64,000 nt of DNA from JAAEPI01 sp964352625. Its GTDB lineage: Bacteria; Bacteroidota; Bacteroidia; Cytophagales; Cyclobacteriaceae. This document shows positions 51,901 through 60,516 of this stretch, piece by piece. Where the stretch lies: NCBI GenBank assembly GCA_964352625.1, contig CAYGSD010000011.1, positions 1 through 64,000 of the forward strand, read 5' to 3'. The notes under the pieces are model-generated. The model was not told the DNA's origin. It searched no databases and was given only the letters and a program-made list of their open reading frames with translations. How positions within the stretch are numbered: the first letter of the stretch is position 1; every line of letters starts with the position of its first letter. A program made the translations under genes and the position numbers.

Positions 51901-52025
51901 CCATCGTAGAGCTCCTGACTGATTGCAGGTGAAGACGATGTTTTTGATTTGTTTTTTTGTGCGAATGCTTCTTCCGAAATGAAGAAAGCCAAGAGTGAGA
52001 AACTCAGTAGTAAGATTCTTTTCAT
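48909..52025 (-). CDS. VPS10/BNR-repeat glycosyl hydrolase-like secreted protein
   Basis: 1038 residues with a signal peptide (MKRILLLSFSLLAFFISEEAFA). About ten BNR/Asp-box motifs (SxDxGxxW, for example TKDGGNSW, SVDAGKSW, STDGGKSW, SEDGGETW, SKDGGKTYE, TEDYGKSW) form sortilin/VPS10-type beta propellers over the first 700 residues. A C-terminal domain with alpha-helical parts follows. Such proteins in Bacteroidota are annotated as glycosyl hydrolases, but the true substrate is unknown. The promoter-like TAAATTTC upstream is weak. The 52026-52149 gap shows nothing else. Confidence 0.88.
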   Translation of the reverse strand: MKRILLLSFSLLAFFISEEAFAQKNKSKTSSSPAISQELYDGLQWRNIGPFRGGRSAAVTGVSGVPNLFYMGTTGGGVWRTKDGGNSWENISDGFFGGSIGAVAVSDWDNNVIYVGGGEKTVRGNVSYGYGMYKSVDAGKSWEHIGLKNSRHIARIRIHPKNPDLVYAAVMGDLYKSLEERGVYRSTDGGKSWQRVLFANADAGVVDLIMDPNNPRILFATTWRIRRTPYSLSSGGEGSGLWKSTDGGDTWKNITKNEGLPKGVWGISGVTVSPVNSNRVWAIIENKDGGVYRSEDGGETWKMINKERKLRQRAWYYTRIYADSQDEDGVHVLNVQYHKSKDGGKTYESYRTPHGDHHDLWIAPEDNQRMIIGDDGGGQISYDAGENWSTYYNQPTSQFYRVTTDNAFPYRIYGAQQDNSTVRIPHRIGGGTIDESDWESTAGGESAHIAVDPSDNDVVYGGSYDGFLTRVDHKTDQVRAINVWPDNPMGHGAEGFKYRFQWNFPIFFSPHNPKRLYTTSQHVHVSEDEGQSWKIISPDLTTNDSTKLKSSGGPITQDNTSVEYYCTIFAATESYHEEGVIWAGSDDGLLHVTRNGGDSWDKVTPPGMPAWTMINSVEIDPFNKGGLYVAGTRYKLGDYQPYLFKTEDYGKSWTKIVNGIPADHFTRVLRADPVKKGLLYAGTETGMYVSFDDGANWQPLQMNLPIVPITDLAIKDNNLIAATQGRSFWLIDDLTVLHQIADVKGKQHHLLRPMDTYRLGGSNGRTSRTAGTDHPGGVLVHYFVQDTASSDTLRLEFFTKGGELITAYSTHPDKEANESKLDVNKGLNVMNWDMRYDGAKTFPGMILWWATTQGPQAIPEEYQVKFTSPSGAQTQPFNLLKDPRSEATDADYKSQFDFLIAVRDKLTETHEAIINIRKAKDQVNDVLKGTENEELKKYGKDMVNDMSTIEKALYQTKNESGQDPLNFPIRLNNKLGHLASLSGIGDYPPTDQALAFYSEVTGLIDAELAKLKAIFDERIPEFNRMVKAADIDAVRLKD

Positions 52026-52149
52026 GGGTTAGGTTGTTGGTGAATATCAAATGAGAAATTTACAACCTAAAACCGAAAGTTGAAGACCTTATGTGTGGAT
52101 GGTTGGATGGGTAGATTAGTGGATTGTCAATCGAATACATCCAGAATCT

Positions 52150-52488
52150 CTACGCTTTCTTCACAAACTCTGATTTAAGTGCCATGCTGCCAAACCCATC
52201 TATTTTACAGTCTATGTTGTGATCGCCATCGGTCAGGCGGATGTTTTTAATCTTTGTTCCTGCTTTGATAGCCTTGGAATAGCCTTTGACCGGAAGGTCT
52301 TTTACCACTACCACATTATCTCCGTCTTGAAGAAGGTTGCCGTTGGCATCTTTGATGCCTTCTTCTGTCGGGGCACTTTTTTCGGTTTCGACGTTCCAAG
52401 TGTGCCCACACTCAGGGCAGTTGAGCAGGTTGTCCATTTCATATGCGAGCTTGGAGCTGCATTGCGGGCAAGGTGGGTAGTTTTCCAT
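52150..52488 (-). CDS. yjdM: PhnA/YjdM-family zinc-ribbon protein
   Basis: 112 residues. The N-terminal zinc ribbon has PPCPQCSSKLAYEMDNLLNCPECGH (four Cys, two CxxC pairs). The rest is the PhnA domain with DANGNLLQDGDNVVVVKDLPVKGYSKAIKAGTK. YjdM (old name PhnA) is not a phosphonatase of the phn operon; its role is unclear. It lies downstream of msrB on the same strand. Confidence 0.93.
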   Translation of the reverse strand: MENYPPCPQCSSKLAYEMDNLLNCPECGHTWNVETEKSAPTEEGIKDANGNLLQDGDNVVVVKDLPVKGYSKAIKAGTKIKNIRLTDGDHNIDCKIDGFGSMALKSEFVKKA

Positions 52489-52527
52489 GCCGCAAGTTTA
52501 CTTATTTCGCAGATCAGCGTGCAGAGA

Positions 52528-52914
52528 TTATTTAAACCCCAGTGCTCCACCATTTATGCAATAGCGGATGCCCGTCGGCTTTGGGCCGTCAGGGAATACA
52601 TGTCCGAGATGTCCACCACAGTTTTTGCAAGTGATTTCTGTTCGGATCATGCCATGAGAAGTGTCTCGATGCTCATCGATGGCATCAGAATTAAGTGGCT
52701 CGAAGAAGCTTGGCCAGCCACAGCCTGAGTCGTACTTAGTGTCTGAGCTGAAGAGGGCATTGCCGCAGGCTGCACATTCATACACCCCTTTATCCTTGTT
52801 TTCAAGGAAGGGACCCGTAAAAGGTCGCTCAGTTCCTTTCTCAACAAGAATTCGGTATTGCTCTGGAGTTAGCTTTTCTCTCCAATAGTCGTCAGTTTTG
52901 CTTTTGTCTTTCAT
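52528..52914 (-). CDS. msrB: Peptide-methionine (R)-S-oxide reductase, cytoplasmic form
   Basis: 128 residues from ATG 52914; a longer reading begins with a TTG. CAAC and CKNC zinc pairs, GCGWPSFF, RTEITCKNCGGHLGHVFPDGP and RYCINGGAL (catalytic Cys) mark MsrB. It has no signal peptide and therefore repairs cytoplasmic proteins, complementing the lipoprotein MsrB at 43238-43726. It precedes the YjdM gene on the same strand with a 39-base gap. The 52915-53099 gap before the efflux operon has no clear feature. Confidence 0.95.
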   Translation of the reverse strand: MKDKSKTDDYWREKLTPEQYRILVEKGTERPFTGPFLENKDKGVYECAACGNALFSSDTKYDSGCGWPSFFEPLNSDAIDEHRDTSHGMIRTEITCKNCGGHLGHVFPDGPKPTGIRYCINGGALGFK

Positions 52915-53099
52915 GACTTGATTGTTCGATTGTTGCAACTAAAAGTACGTGCTAAAAGTTCAAGATGAAAACTGCCGTTGAGACGGCCAATGAGCATTAG
53001 ACCTTCGTTATTGTCCGTTCATCATTAATCGACAGAAACATGAAACAAAAGAAGGGAAATTTGTGTCTAACTAAGGATTAAAACTCAACTCCTCCTAAC

Positions 53100-54302
53100 A
53101 TGAAAAAACAGATCATTACTGTGTCCATTGGTATTCTCATTGTGTTTGTCGCATTTGGAGCAATGGGCTATTTATCAGGTCAAAGAGAAGAGCCTGAAAT
53201 GAAAGCGCCACCACAAGCCAAAAAATATGTGGACACAAAAAAGGTAGCCTATCAGAATATTGAAACCCAAGTCACTTCTTATGGACGAGTCAGAACGGCC
53301 GAGACGATTGATCTAATCTCGGAAGTGGCTGGGAGAATGACGGAAGGGAGCGTTCGCTTAAAGGCAGGCCAGAAATTCAAGAAGGGTACGCTACTGTACT
53401 CTGTAGATGATGAGGAAGCATCGCTTACTCTCAAAGCTGCCAAGAGTACATTTCTCAAGGATTTAGCAGGCATTCTTCCTGACCTTAAGATTGATTTTAG
53501 TGATAATTTCAAAGCTTGGGAGACTTACTTCAGCAAACTCAGCATTGACAAAACTTTCCCTGATTTGCCGGAAACGAAATCGGATAAGGAGAAGACTTTT
53601 ATTGCTACTCAAGGCATCTATTCAAGCTATTATTCTATTAAGAGCAGCGAGGAACGCTTAAAGAAACACAGGTATTATGCACCTTTCGATGGTAGCATTT
53701 CTGAGGTTGTGATGCAATCTGGGGCATTTGTGAATTCGGGGACTAGAATAGGCAAGATCATTCGAGCGGGTGTGCATGAGCTTCAAGTGGCGGTGGAAAC
53801 GAGTGATGTCGCTTGGATTCAAGAGGGTTCGCCAGCTGAGATTTATTCAGACGAAACACAGCAAAGTTGGGAGGGACGAATTACGCGCATCAGTGATTAC
53901 GTGAATGAGAACACTCAGACTGTCGATGTTTTTATTACCATCTTCCCGAACGATCAAAAAATATTTGATGGACAATTCATGAGAGCGGCAGTGCCATCTC
54001 GCACCGTAAAGGACGGAATGATCATCCCTAGAAATCTTATCTATAATGGCAATGAAGTTTTTGTATTGAAAGACTCTTTGCTAAGCGTGGAGCGAGTAAA
54101 TATTTTCCGTACCGATGAGGAGATAGCCATCATTAACGGACTGGAAGAAGGAGTCGATTTGGTCAGTGAGCCATTGATTAATGCACACAATGATATGAAA
54201 GTATTTAAGCGAGAATCAAAAGACATTGACTTGGAAACTAAGAATGATGATGAGAAAATGCTCTCTGAGTCAAAGGAAAAAGTGAGAACCGTTTCTAACT
54301 AA
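53100..54302 (+). CDS. RND efflux periplasmic adaptor (HlyD/MFP family)
   Basis: 400 residues. An N-terminal signal-anchor (about 5-27, IITVSIGILIVFVAFGAMGYLSG) precedes the membrane-fusion-protein fold: a lipoyl half-motif near 75-100 (EVAGRMTEGSVRLKAGQKFKKG), a helical part, APFDGSISEVVMQSGAFVNSGTRIG and a C-terminal beta barrel with GQFMRAAVPSRTV. There is no lipobox. It links the RND pump to the TolC channel and is the first gene of a four-gene operon. Confidence 0.92.
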   Translation: MKKQIITVSIGILIVFVAFGAMGYLSGQREEPEMKAPPQAKKYVDTKKVAYQNIETQVTSYGRVRTAETIDLISEVAGRMTEGSVRLKAGQKFKKGTLLYSVDDEEASLTLKAAKSTFLKDLAGILPDLKIDFSDNFKAWETYFSKLSIDKTFPDLPETKSDKEKTFIATQGIYSSYYSIKSSEERLKKHRYYAPFDGSISEVVMQSGAFVNSGTRIGKIIRAGVHELQVAVETSDVAWIQEGSPAEIYSDETQQSWEGRITRISDYVNENTQTVDVFITIFPNDQKIFDGQFMRAAVPSRTVKDGMIIPRNLIYNGNEVFVLKDSLLSVERVNIFRTDEEIAIINGLEEGVDLVSEPLINAHNDMKVFKRESKDIDLETKNDDEKMLSESKEKVRTVSN

Positions 54303-54308
54303 TTCATC

Positions 54309-57300
54309 ATGAAGACAATCAAAGACTTAGTTGAATATTTCGTCAAGTTTCCAATACTTGCCAACATCATTATCGCACTCACGCTGGTGGGTGGTGTGGT
54401 CACGATGGTTTCTACCAAGAAGTCATTTTTCCCTACTCAGTCCGATAAGTTCATAAACATCCAAGTTGTCTACCCTGGAGCATCTCCTGAGGAGATGGAG
54501 GAGGGAGTCACCTTGAAGATTGAGGAAGCCATCAACTCCATCGCAGGGATTGAGGAGTTTACGTCCACTTCTTCCGAAAATTCGGCCTCAATTAGTGTGG
54601 AGACAGAGGAAGGATACGACATTGATGAGGTTTACACCGAACTGAAAAACGCCGTGGATGGCATCAGTTCATTCCCTGCTGGAGCTGAAAAACCCGTCAT
54701 TGCCAAGCAGCGACAAAGAACAACTGCTCAGTGGCTCGCGCTGACGGGCAATGTGGATTTAAAAATACTGAAATCATACGCAGAGCAGGTTGAGGACGAT
54801 TTGCTAGCCATCAATGCGATCAGTCAGGTCAGTGTTTCCGGTTTTCCTCCATTGGAAATTTCAATTGAAGTTTCGGAAGAAACGCTCAGACGGTACAATA
54901 TCACGTTCGATCAAGTGGCCAATGCTGTAAGAGCGAACAATCAGGATATATCCGCAGGATCGGTCAAATCAACAGATGAAGAAATCCTAATCCGTTCGAG
55001 AGCCAAGGAGACAGATGCGCAGAAGATTGCAGAAATCATTGTAAGAAGTAACCCTGATGGCACCCAAATTCTACTTCAAGACATTGCCACCATCTCGGAG
55101 CAATTTGCCGAAACGCCAAGCAAGTCAAAACTGAACGGTGAGCAGGCTGTTTTCATTGAAGTAAGGAAACTTGAGACCGAAGACTTGGAGGAAATTTCAA
55201 AAGCAGTAAATGTTTTTGTGGATGATTTCAATAAGAAAGCAGAGGGTGTCACGCTTCATATGACGTGGGATTTCATGAGCATGCTCAACCAGCGACTCGA
55301 TTTGCTGACCGGTAATGGAATTATGGGGCTTGCTCTGGTACTCATATCATTAGGTCTTTTCTTGAGTTTGCGACTTTCATTTTGGGTGGCTTGGGGTATT
55401 CCGTCCTCATTCCTTGGGATGTTTATTTTGGGATCTTTTGTGGGGCTCACGGTGAACATGATCTCCCTTTTTGGAATGATACTGGTTATTGGGATTCTTG
55501 TCGATGACGGGATTGTGATTGCCGAGAATATCTACTCGCATTTTGAAAAACATGGAAATCCAATAAAGGCGGCCGTTCAGGGTACCATGGAAGTGCTACC
55601 CGCGGTATTCACTTCTGTGACTACCACGATTATTGCTTTCACTCCGCTTTTGTTGCTGTCCGGTGGATTCGAGTTCCTTAGAGACATGGCCTTTGTGGTC
55701 ATATTTAGTCTCGCCTTTTCACTGCTGGAGGCCTTCTTTGTCTTACCGGCACACCTCGCCAGCAAGAAGGTGCTGAGAGTGAAGAAGGAGGACACGCGTA
55801 GCTACAAGATTCGCAAAGTGCTGAATGGAGGAATTGATTACGTCAGGTACAAACTGTATGGTCGCTTGTTGAGGTTCAACATGAGGTACAAATACATTAC
55901 AGCTTTTGTTTTCCTAATCGCTTTTCCGGGAATTGTCATGAGTTTGGTGATGGGCGGTCAGATCAAATCGACCTTTTTTCCTCAAATCCCATTCAATAGT
56001 TTCAATGTGGGCATTGAGTTCAAACCTGGTGAGCGAGAGCAAAAAGTAGAAACGTACATTGAGCGGTTCGAAGACGCCATTTGGAAAGTGAATAAGGACA
56101 TGCTTGAAGAGTTGGATACGGACGAAGATATTATCAACAGCACGTTCACCAATATTGGTTTCTCAGGTCTCGGAGAGTCCGGTTCTCATACAGGAATGAT
56201 CAATATTTTCTATCGTGAGCTAGATGAGTACGGCCTGAATCAATTTGATCTGATCAATAGAATCAGGGCGGAAATAGGCCCGATACCGGAAGCGGAAAAG
56301 TTTGTTATTGGAGGCGGAAATCGCTGGGGCAAGCCTGTGGCCATTCGCCTCAAAGGAAAAAACTATGATGAACTCAATGCCGCTAAGGTTTTCTTGAAGG
56401 ATGAACTGGCTAAGGTGCCAGAACTAAAAGAAATCCAAGATAATGTGCCTGTGGGAAGGCGCGAGATGCAGTTTGAACTGAGGCCTGAAGCTTACTTTTT
56501 GGGACTCACTCACAGCACGATTACGAGCCAAATGCGTCAAGGATTCTTTGGTGAGGAGGTGCAGCGTTTCATGAAAGGAAATGACGAATTAAAGGTATGG
56601 GTGCGCTACCCCAAAGAGGATAGAAAGAGCATTAGTCAGCTTGAAGATATTAAGGTGAAAACGACGGCAGGGCAGGAGATTCCATTGGAGCAATTGGCGG
56701 AATACAACATCGAGCGCGGCGTTTCCGGCATCAAGCACTTCAATGGCTCCAGGGCGATCACCGTGGAAGCAGACATGATCGATCCTTTCGGGGAAGTGCC
56801 ACCGATTATCCAAAATATCCAGAACAATATCATCCCAAATCTGAGAGCAAATTATCCATCTGTAGTTATTGATATGGGCGGTCAGTCGGAAGAAAGCGCG
56901 CAAGCAAGTGCCGAGATTGGACTCTTCTTCGGTGGAGCATTTGTGATGATCATTTTCTTGCTCATGATCACTTTCCGATCGCTTTATCAGGCATTGATGA
57001 TCATTCTTATGATCCCGCTTGGTTGGATGGGAGCCATGCTCGGGCATGGTATTGAAGACTGGATGTCGCCCGATAAGCAGATGCCCGTTTCCCTACTTTC
57101 AGCATGGGGAATGGTGGCCTTGTCAGGAGTGATCATAAATGACGCAGTGGTTTTCCTAGCGAAATTCAACACCCTGGTAAAAAATGAAGGTTACACTGTA
57201 AAGGAGGCAGCTTTCAGAGCTGGTGTCGCAAGATTCCGTCCGATTATGCTCACATCCATGACCACCGTTCTCGGACTATATCCGCTGATAATGGAGACGA

Positions 57301-57524
57301 GTTTTCAGGCTCAGTTCCTCATTCCTATGGCGATTTCGGTGGCGTACGGCGTACTCATAGGTACCGCGATTATACTTCTTTTCTTCCCAGTATTGATCTT
57401 ATTTGTGAATGATTTGCGTGTGCTATTTACCTGGATGTGGACTGGAGAGAAACCTGTTCGAGAGCAGGTAGAACGGGTGATTATTGACGAGGAAAGATTA
57501 GACGAATACACTAAAGCTGCTTGA
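54309..57524 (+). CDS. RND multidrug efflux permease (AcrB/MdtB-like)
   Basis: 1071 residues with the RND pattern: one helix at the N-terminus (about 13-33), a large periplasmic loop, helices from about 337 on, a second large loop and C-terminal helices. The proton-relay acids lie in GILVDDGIVIAENIY (about 397-411, two adjacent Asp). RND signatures such as VVYPGASPEEMEEGVTLKIEEAI are present. It exports drugs or other amphiphiles using the proton gradient. It begins six bases after the adaptor. Confidence 0.95.
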   Translation: MKTIKDLVEYFVKFPILANIIIALTLVGGVVTMVSTKKSFFPTQSDKFINIQVVYPGASPEEMEEGVTLKIEEAINSIAGIEEFTSTSSENSASISVETEEGYDIDEVYTELKNAVDGISSFPAGAEKPVIAKQRQRTTAQWLALTGNVDLKILKSYAEQVEDDLLAINAISQVSVSGFPPLEISIEVSEETLRRYNITFDQVANAVRANNQDISAGSVKSTDEEILIRSRAKETDAQKIAEIIVRSNPDGTQILLQDIATISEQFAETPSKSKLNGEQAVFIEVRKLETEDLEEISKAVNVFVDDFNKKAEGVTLHMTWDFMSMLNQRLDLLTGNGIMGLALVLISLGLFLSLRLSFWVAWGIPSSFLGMFILGSFVGLTVNMISLFGMILVIGILVDDGIVIAENIYSHFEKHGNPIKAAVQGTMEVLPAVFTSVTTTIIAFTPLLLLSGGFEFLRDMAFVVIFSLAFSLLEAFFVLPAHLASKKVLRVKKEDTRSYKIRKVLNGGIDYVRYKLYGRLLRFNMRYKYITAFVFLIAFPGIVMSLVMGGQIKSTFFPQIPFNSFNVGIEFKPGEREQKVETYIERFEDAIWKVNKDMLEELDTDEDIINSTFTNIGFSGLGESGSHTGMINIFYRELDEYGLNQFDLINRIRAEIGPIPEAEKFVIGGGNRWGKPVAIRLKGKNYDELNAAKVFLKDELAKVPELKEIQDNVPVGRREMQFELRPEAYFLGLTHSTITSQMRQGFFGEEVQRFMKGNDELKVWVRYPKEDRKSISQLEDIKVKTTAGQEIPLEQLAEYNIERGVSGIKHFNGSRAITVEADMIDPFGEVPPIIQNIQNNIIPNLRANYPSVVIDMGGQSEESAQASAEIGLFFGGAFVMIIFLLMITFRSLYQALMIILMIPLGWMGAMLGHGIEDWMSPDKQMPVSLLSAWGMVALSGVIINDAVVFLAKFNTLVKNEGYTVKEAAFRAGVARFRPIMLTSMTTVLGLYPLIMETSFQAQFLIPMAISVAYGVLIGTAIILLFFPVLILFVNDLRVLFTWMWTGEKPVREQVERVIIDEERLDEYTKAA

Positions 57525-57525
57525 T

Positions 57526-58242
57526 ATGATTGGAATGATGTATAAGGAAAAGTACAAGGAGTTTACCGATCAGGAAATGATTGTATTGCTACAGGACAAT
57601 GCGCATTTGAACTTTGAGGCGAAGGTGCAGCTGGCGGAATGTTTAGAGGGTGGAATTCCTAATGGATATGAAGCCGAGTATCAGCAACTTATTGATTCGA
57701 TAGATCAGGAAAAAAAGGAACTCGACAATCTCAGCTATCTCGGCAACCTGGGATATAAGCTGAAGGAATTAGATGACCCGAAAAATTTCACCATCGGACG
57801 ATCCGGAACTGCAAAATTTGTGGATATCCTTACCTTAGTTATTGGATTAGTTTTGAGCTCCCAAATCACAGGAGTTGTGACAGGAGTTGTTGGTATTTTG
57901 GAAAATGGTATGTCGGCCGGAGCTTTCTTTGGTGTTCTTATTTTGGGCGTTTTGGCAATAGTTGGATTGACATTGCTGTTTAAAGGAATCATCAGAATTA
58001 TGAACCTTTGGAAGTTCAGCATCAAGAAAACAGACCTTGGGATCGAGATAAAAAAACGCTTAGATATTGGCGATTTGTTTGATCGTCAGATCGACCCACA
58101 AGGTCTGATGGCCATCCAGAGAGAAGAGCGAAGTGTGCTGGTATACCGAGACGGCTCTACCGAAGTTGATTTGCTGGAGACAAAAGCTACACACAGAGCC
58201 AAGCAAACTTTTGAAGCAATTAAGAAAAGACTTATTGCCTAA
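57526..58242 (+). CDS. Unrecognised two-TM membrane protein within the RND operon
   Basis: 238 residues. A soluble N-terminal helical part (1-80), two hydrophobic segments (about 103-125 and 134-157), and a C-terminal soluble part (160-238) with KTDLGIEIKKRLDIGDLFDRQIDPQGLMAIQREERSVLVYRDGS. It begins one base after the RND gene stop codon and ends 21 bases before the TolC gene, so it is part of the efflux operon. I know no RND accessory family with this look. It may be a pump accessory or a regulator. Confidence 0.7.
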   Translation: MIGMMYKEKYKEFTDQEMIVLLQDNAHLNFEAKVQLAECLEGGIPNGYEAEYQQLIDSIDQEKKELDNLSYLGNLGYKLKELDDPKNFTIGRSGTAKFVDILTLVIGLVLSSQITGVVTGVVGILENGMSAGAFFGVLILGVLAIVGLTLLFKGIIRIMNLWKFSIKKTDLGIEIKKRLDIGDLFDRQIDPQGLMAIQREERSVLVYRDGSTEVDLLETKATHRAKQTFEAIKKRLIA

Positions 58243-58263
58243 AACCCACTTACTACACTACTA

Positions 58264-59601
58264 ATGAAGAAGAAATCAATCTTTCTACTTGGACTCTTTT
58301 GTGTCCTACTTGCCACCGCACAGGAGCCACTTTCTTTAAGTGACGCCATTCAACTTGGGCTTCAGCGGAACTATGGTATTCTCATCGAGGAAGGCAATGT
58401 TGAAGTTGCTCGGAATAACAATAACTGGGGGCAGGCTGGAAAATGGCCAACGCTCACACTAAATATTAATCAGAACAACAGCCTGACAAACAATGTGAAA
58501 GTTGCAAACCCATTCTCTTTGCAAGGAGAGATCATCTCAAATAGTGTGACCCCTGCGCTGAATTTGAACTGGGTGCTGTTTGATGGTATGAATGTGAAAA
58601 TGTCTAAACGACGATTGGAACAACTACAGGCAGAATCTGAAGGCAATGCATCTATTGTGGTGGCGAATACCATTCAAGCAATAATTCTTGGCTATTACGT
58701 GGCATTACTTGAGCAGGAGCGTTTAGAGGAATTCGGAAAGCAGCTCGGCTTATCGAGGGACAAATTCGAATACATAAAAGTGAAAAGTGACCTTGGCAGT
58801 GCGGTCACTACTGATCTTTTGCTTGAGGAGGGGAATTATCTGACGGATTCAATCAGCTATATAAATCAGGAGTTACTTTTCAGAAACGCAGTAAGAAACC
58901 TGAATGTGCTCCTAGCCGAACCCAATGTGTCCAAAATGTATCAATTTTCTGATGTCCTTGAAGTACCCATGGAAACCTACGAGTTGGAAGATTTGAGAAA
59001 TCGAATGATTCAGGAAAATGTGGATATAAAAAGGCAGTACATCACCCAGGCTTTGCTTGGCACAAATACTGAGCTATCTCGTGCCGGTAAATATCCAAGA
59101 TTGGTATTTGCCATGGGTGCTTCGGAGAATCGAGGACGGAATGACCTGTCCAATACGAATCAGGGAGCAAATTTTCCTGATCCACTCACCTCAGTTACCG
59201 ACAATTACTTTGCGAATTTCACATTATCCTACACCTTATTCAATGGCGGGCAGATTAACCGATCCATTAAGAATGCAATTGTGAATGAGCGAGTAGGGCA
59301 GCTTCGTGTGGATGAACTGGAGAATTCTCTGGACAGGGATTTACTGAGTGCTTTGGATCAGTACAACATTCGTCAGCAACTGTATCAGATTAATTCACGA
59401 AGAGAGGAGGCAGCCAGAATCAACCTGGAGTTGTCGCAGCAGAAGTTTCAAAACGGAACGATCAATTCATTTGACTACAGAGATGTTCAGAATAATTACC
59501 TGTCTGCATCAATTCTTAAACTTCAAGCTGTCTATAATCTTATAGATTCCAAGATTAATTTGATGCGACTGACTGGTGGATTAATAAGAGATTTCCAATA
59601 A
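58264..59601 (+). CDS. TolC-family outer-membrane efflux channel
   Basis: 445 residues with a signal peptide (MKKKSIFLLGLFCVLLATAQ). Two internal repeats of the outer-membrane efflux protein (OEP) family show SLSDAIQLGLQRNYGILIEEGNVEVARNNN, NLNWVLFDGMNVKMSKRRLEQLQ, FTLSYTLFNGGQINRSIKNA and NLELSQQKFQNGTINSFDYRDVQNNYL. It forms the trimeric exit duct for the RND pump and is the last gene of the operon. The operator of the toxin-antitoxin pair begins three bases after its stop codon. Confidence 0.94.
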   Translation: MKKKSIFLLGLFCVLLATAQEPLSLSDAIQLGLQRNYGILIEEGNVEVARNNNNWGQAGKWPTLTLNINQNNSLTNNVKVANPFSLQGEIISNSVTPALNLNWVLFDGMNVKMSKRRLEQLQAESEGNASIVVANTIQAIILGYYVALLEQERLEEFGKQLGLSRDKFEYIKVKSDLGSAVTTDLLLEEGNYLTDSISYINQELLFRNAVRNLNVLLAEPNVSKMYQFSDVLEVPMETYELEDLRNRMIQENVDIKRQYITQALLGTNTELSRAGKYPRLVFAMGASENRGRNDLSNTNQGANFPDPLTSVTDNYFANFTLSYTLFNGGQINRSIKNAIVNERVGQLRVDELENSLDRDLLSALDQYNIRQQLYQINSRREEAARINLELSQQKFQNGTINSFDYRDVQNNYLSASILKLQAVYNLIDSKINLMRLTGGLIRDFQ

Positions 59602-59603
59602 GA

Positions 59604-59643
59604 TTACGAATTATTTCGCATCTTTCAGCGAAATAATTCGTAA
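59604..59643 (+). promoter_or_regulatory. Perfect 15-bp inverted repeat before the toxin-antitoxin genes
   Basis: TTACGAATTATTTCG (59604-59618), a 10-base spacer, and CGAAATAATTCGTAA (59629-59643): perfect 15-base arms. It ends eight bases before the antitoxin start. No T run follows, so it is not a terminator. It most likely binds the antitoxin for autoregulation. Confidence 0.75.
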
Positions 59644-59651
59644 CATTGGGT

Positions 59652-60038
59652 ATGGATTCTATAGTCAATGACCCAGCCATAAAATATCGAGCCGCCTCAG
59701 AGGGCATTTCAAAATCTGATTTGCTTGTGATCGTGGCAGAGACAGGCCTCAATCTGACCGAGTTCTCTAAGCTACTACCTACCTCCAAGCGCACCATAGA
59801 AAAATACAAGGAGAATGATGTACTCAGTCCTGCGATAAGTGATAGGGTGCTCCAGATTGCTTCTTTATACAATCAGGGTCGGTACGTTTTGGGTAGCTCG
59901 GAGGCCTTCAAAAGCTGGCTCGATGCACCCTTGATTGCGCTCGGTGGAGAAAAACCCATCCACTTCATCAACAACGACACGGGCATAGGCATGATCGGAG
60001 ATATTCTTGGCAGAATCGCTCATGGTGTGTATTCGTGA
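59652..60038 (+). CDS. Xre/MbcA/ParS-type antitoxin (DUF2384)
   Basis: 128 residues from ATG 59652; the longer reading starts with TTG at 59646. An N-terminal Xre-like helical DNA-binding part (about 15-60, GISKSDLLVIVAETGLNLTEFSKLLPTSKRTIEKY) and a C-terminal DUF2384 toxin-binding domain (about 66-128, with GSSEAFKSWLDAPLIALGGEKPIHFINNDTGIGMIGDILGRIAHGVYS) define the ParS/MbcA/Xre antitoxin family. The stop overlaps the toxin ATG (TGATG), as in RES-Xre pairs. Confidence 0.93.
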   Translation: MDSIVNDPAIKYRAASEGISKSDLLVIVAETGLNLTEFSKLLPTSKRTIEKYKENDVLSPAISDRVLQIASLYNQGRYVLGSSEAFKSWLDAPLIALGGEKPIHFINNDTGIGMIGDILGRIAHGVYS

Positions 60039-60493
60039 TGGTGCTGTACCGTATCTCTTCAAAACTTCACGCTAATGATATTTCGGGTGCGGGTGCTGCA
60101 CTGTATGGAGGAAGATGGAATCCAAAGGGCTTGCCCATGCTGTACACCTCTGAGCACGTGTCTTTAGCTGCCCTGGAAATCGTGGCGAACTTGTCCTCCG
60201 GCCATTTCAACAACCATCTTTACTTGTCAGAAATTTACTTTCCCGATCATTTGGCTATCGATGAACCAACGGAGCTGCCAGCCGGGTGGAACGGCTTTCC
60301 GCATCGCAGCAGCACCGTCTCCATTGGCAGACAGTTCCTTGAGAGCGGCGGTCTTTGCTTGAAGGTGCCGAGTGCCATTATCTCTTCAGAATTCAATTTT
60401 CTTTTGAATCCACTTCACGGAGACTTTGATCAGGTCAGGGTGTTGGATACAAAACCGCTGATCCTTGACCATCGACTTTTCATGAAGGGTTGA
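60038..60493 (+). CDS. RES-domain toxin
   Basis: 151 residues from ATG 60038; an earlier GTG at 60035 gives one more residue. The RES fold shows YRISS (4-8), GGRWNPKG (24-31, Arg26), the YTSEH region (Tyr36, Ser38) and SLAALE (42-47, Glu47). RES toxins such as MbcT and Xre-RES toxins degrade NAD+. Paired with the antitoxin and its operator this is a complete type II toxin-antitoxin module at the edge of an efflux operon and next to repeat elements, which suggests mobile or accessory origin. Confidence 0.93.
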   Translation: MVLYRISSKLHANDISGAGAALYGGRWNPKGLPMLYTSEHVSLAALEIVANLSSGHFNNHLYLSEIYFPDHLAIDEPTELPAGWNGFPHRSSTVSIGRQFLESGGLCLKVPSAIISSEFNFLLNPLHGDFDQVRVLDTKPLILDHRLFMKG

Positions 60494-60516
60494 GGAGTCC
60501 ATTAAGACTTGGTCCT

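Noticed and set aside
59604..59643. Terminator for the efflux operon
   Set aside because: The inverted repeat is long and AT-rich with no T run after it; an operator fits better.
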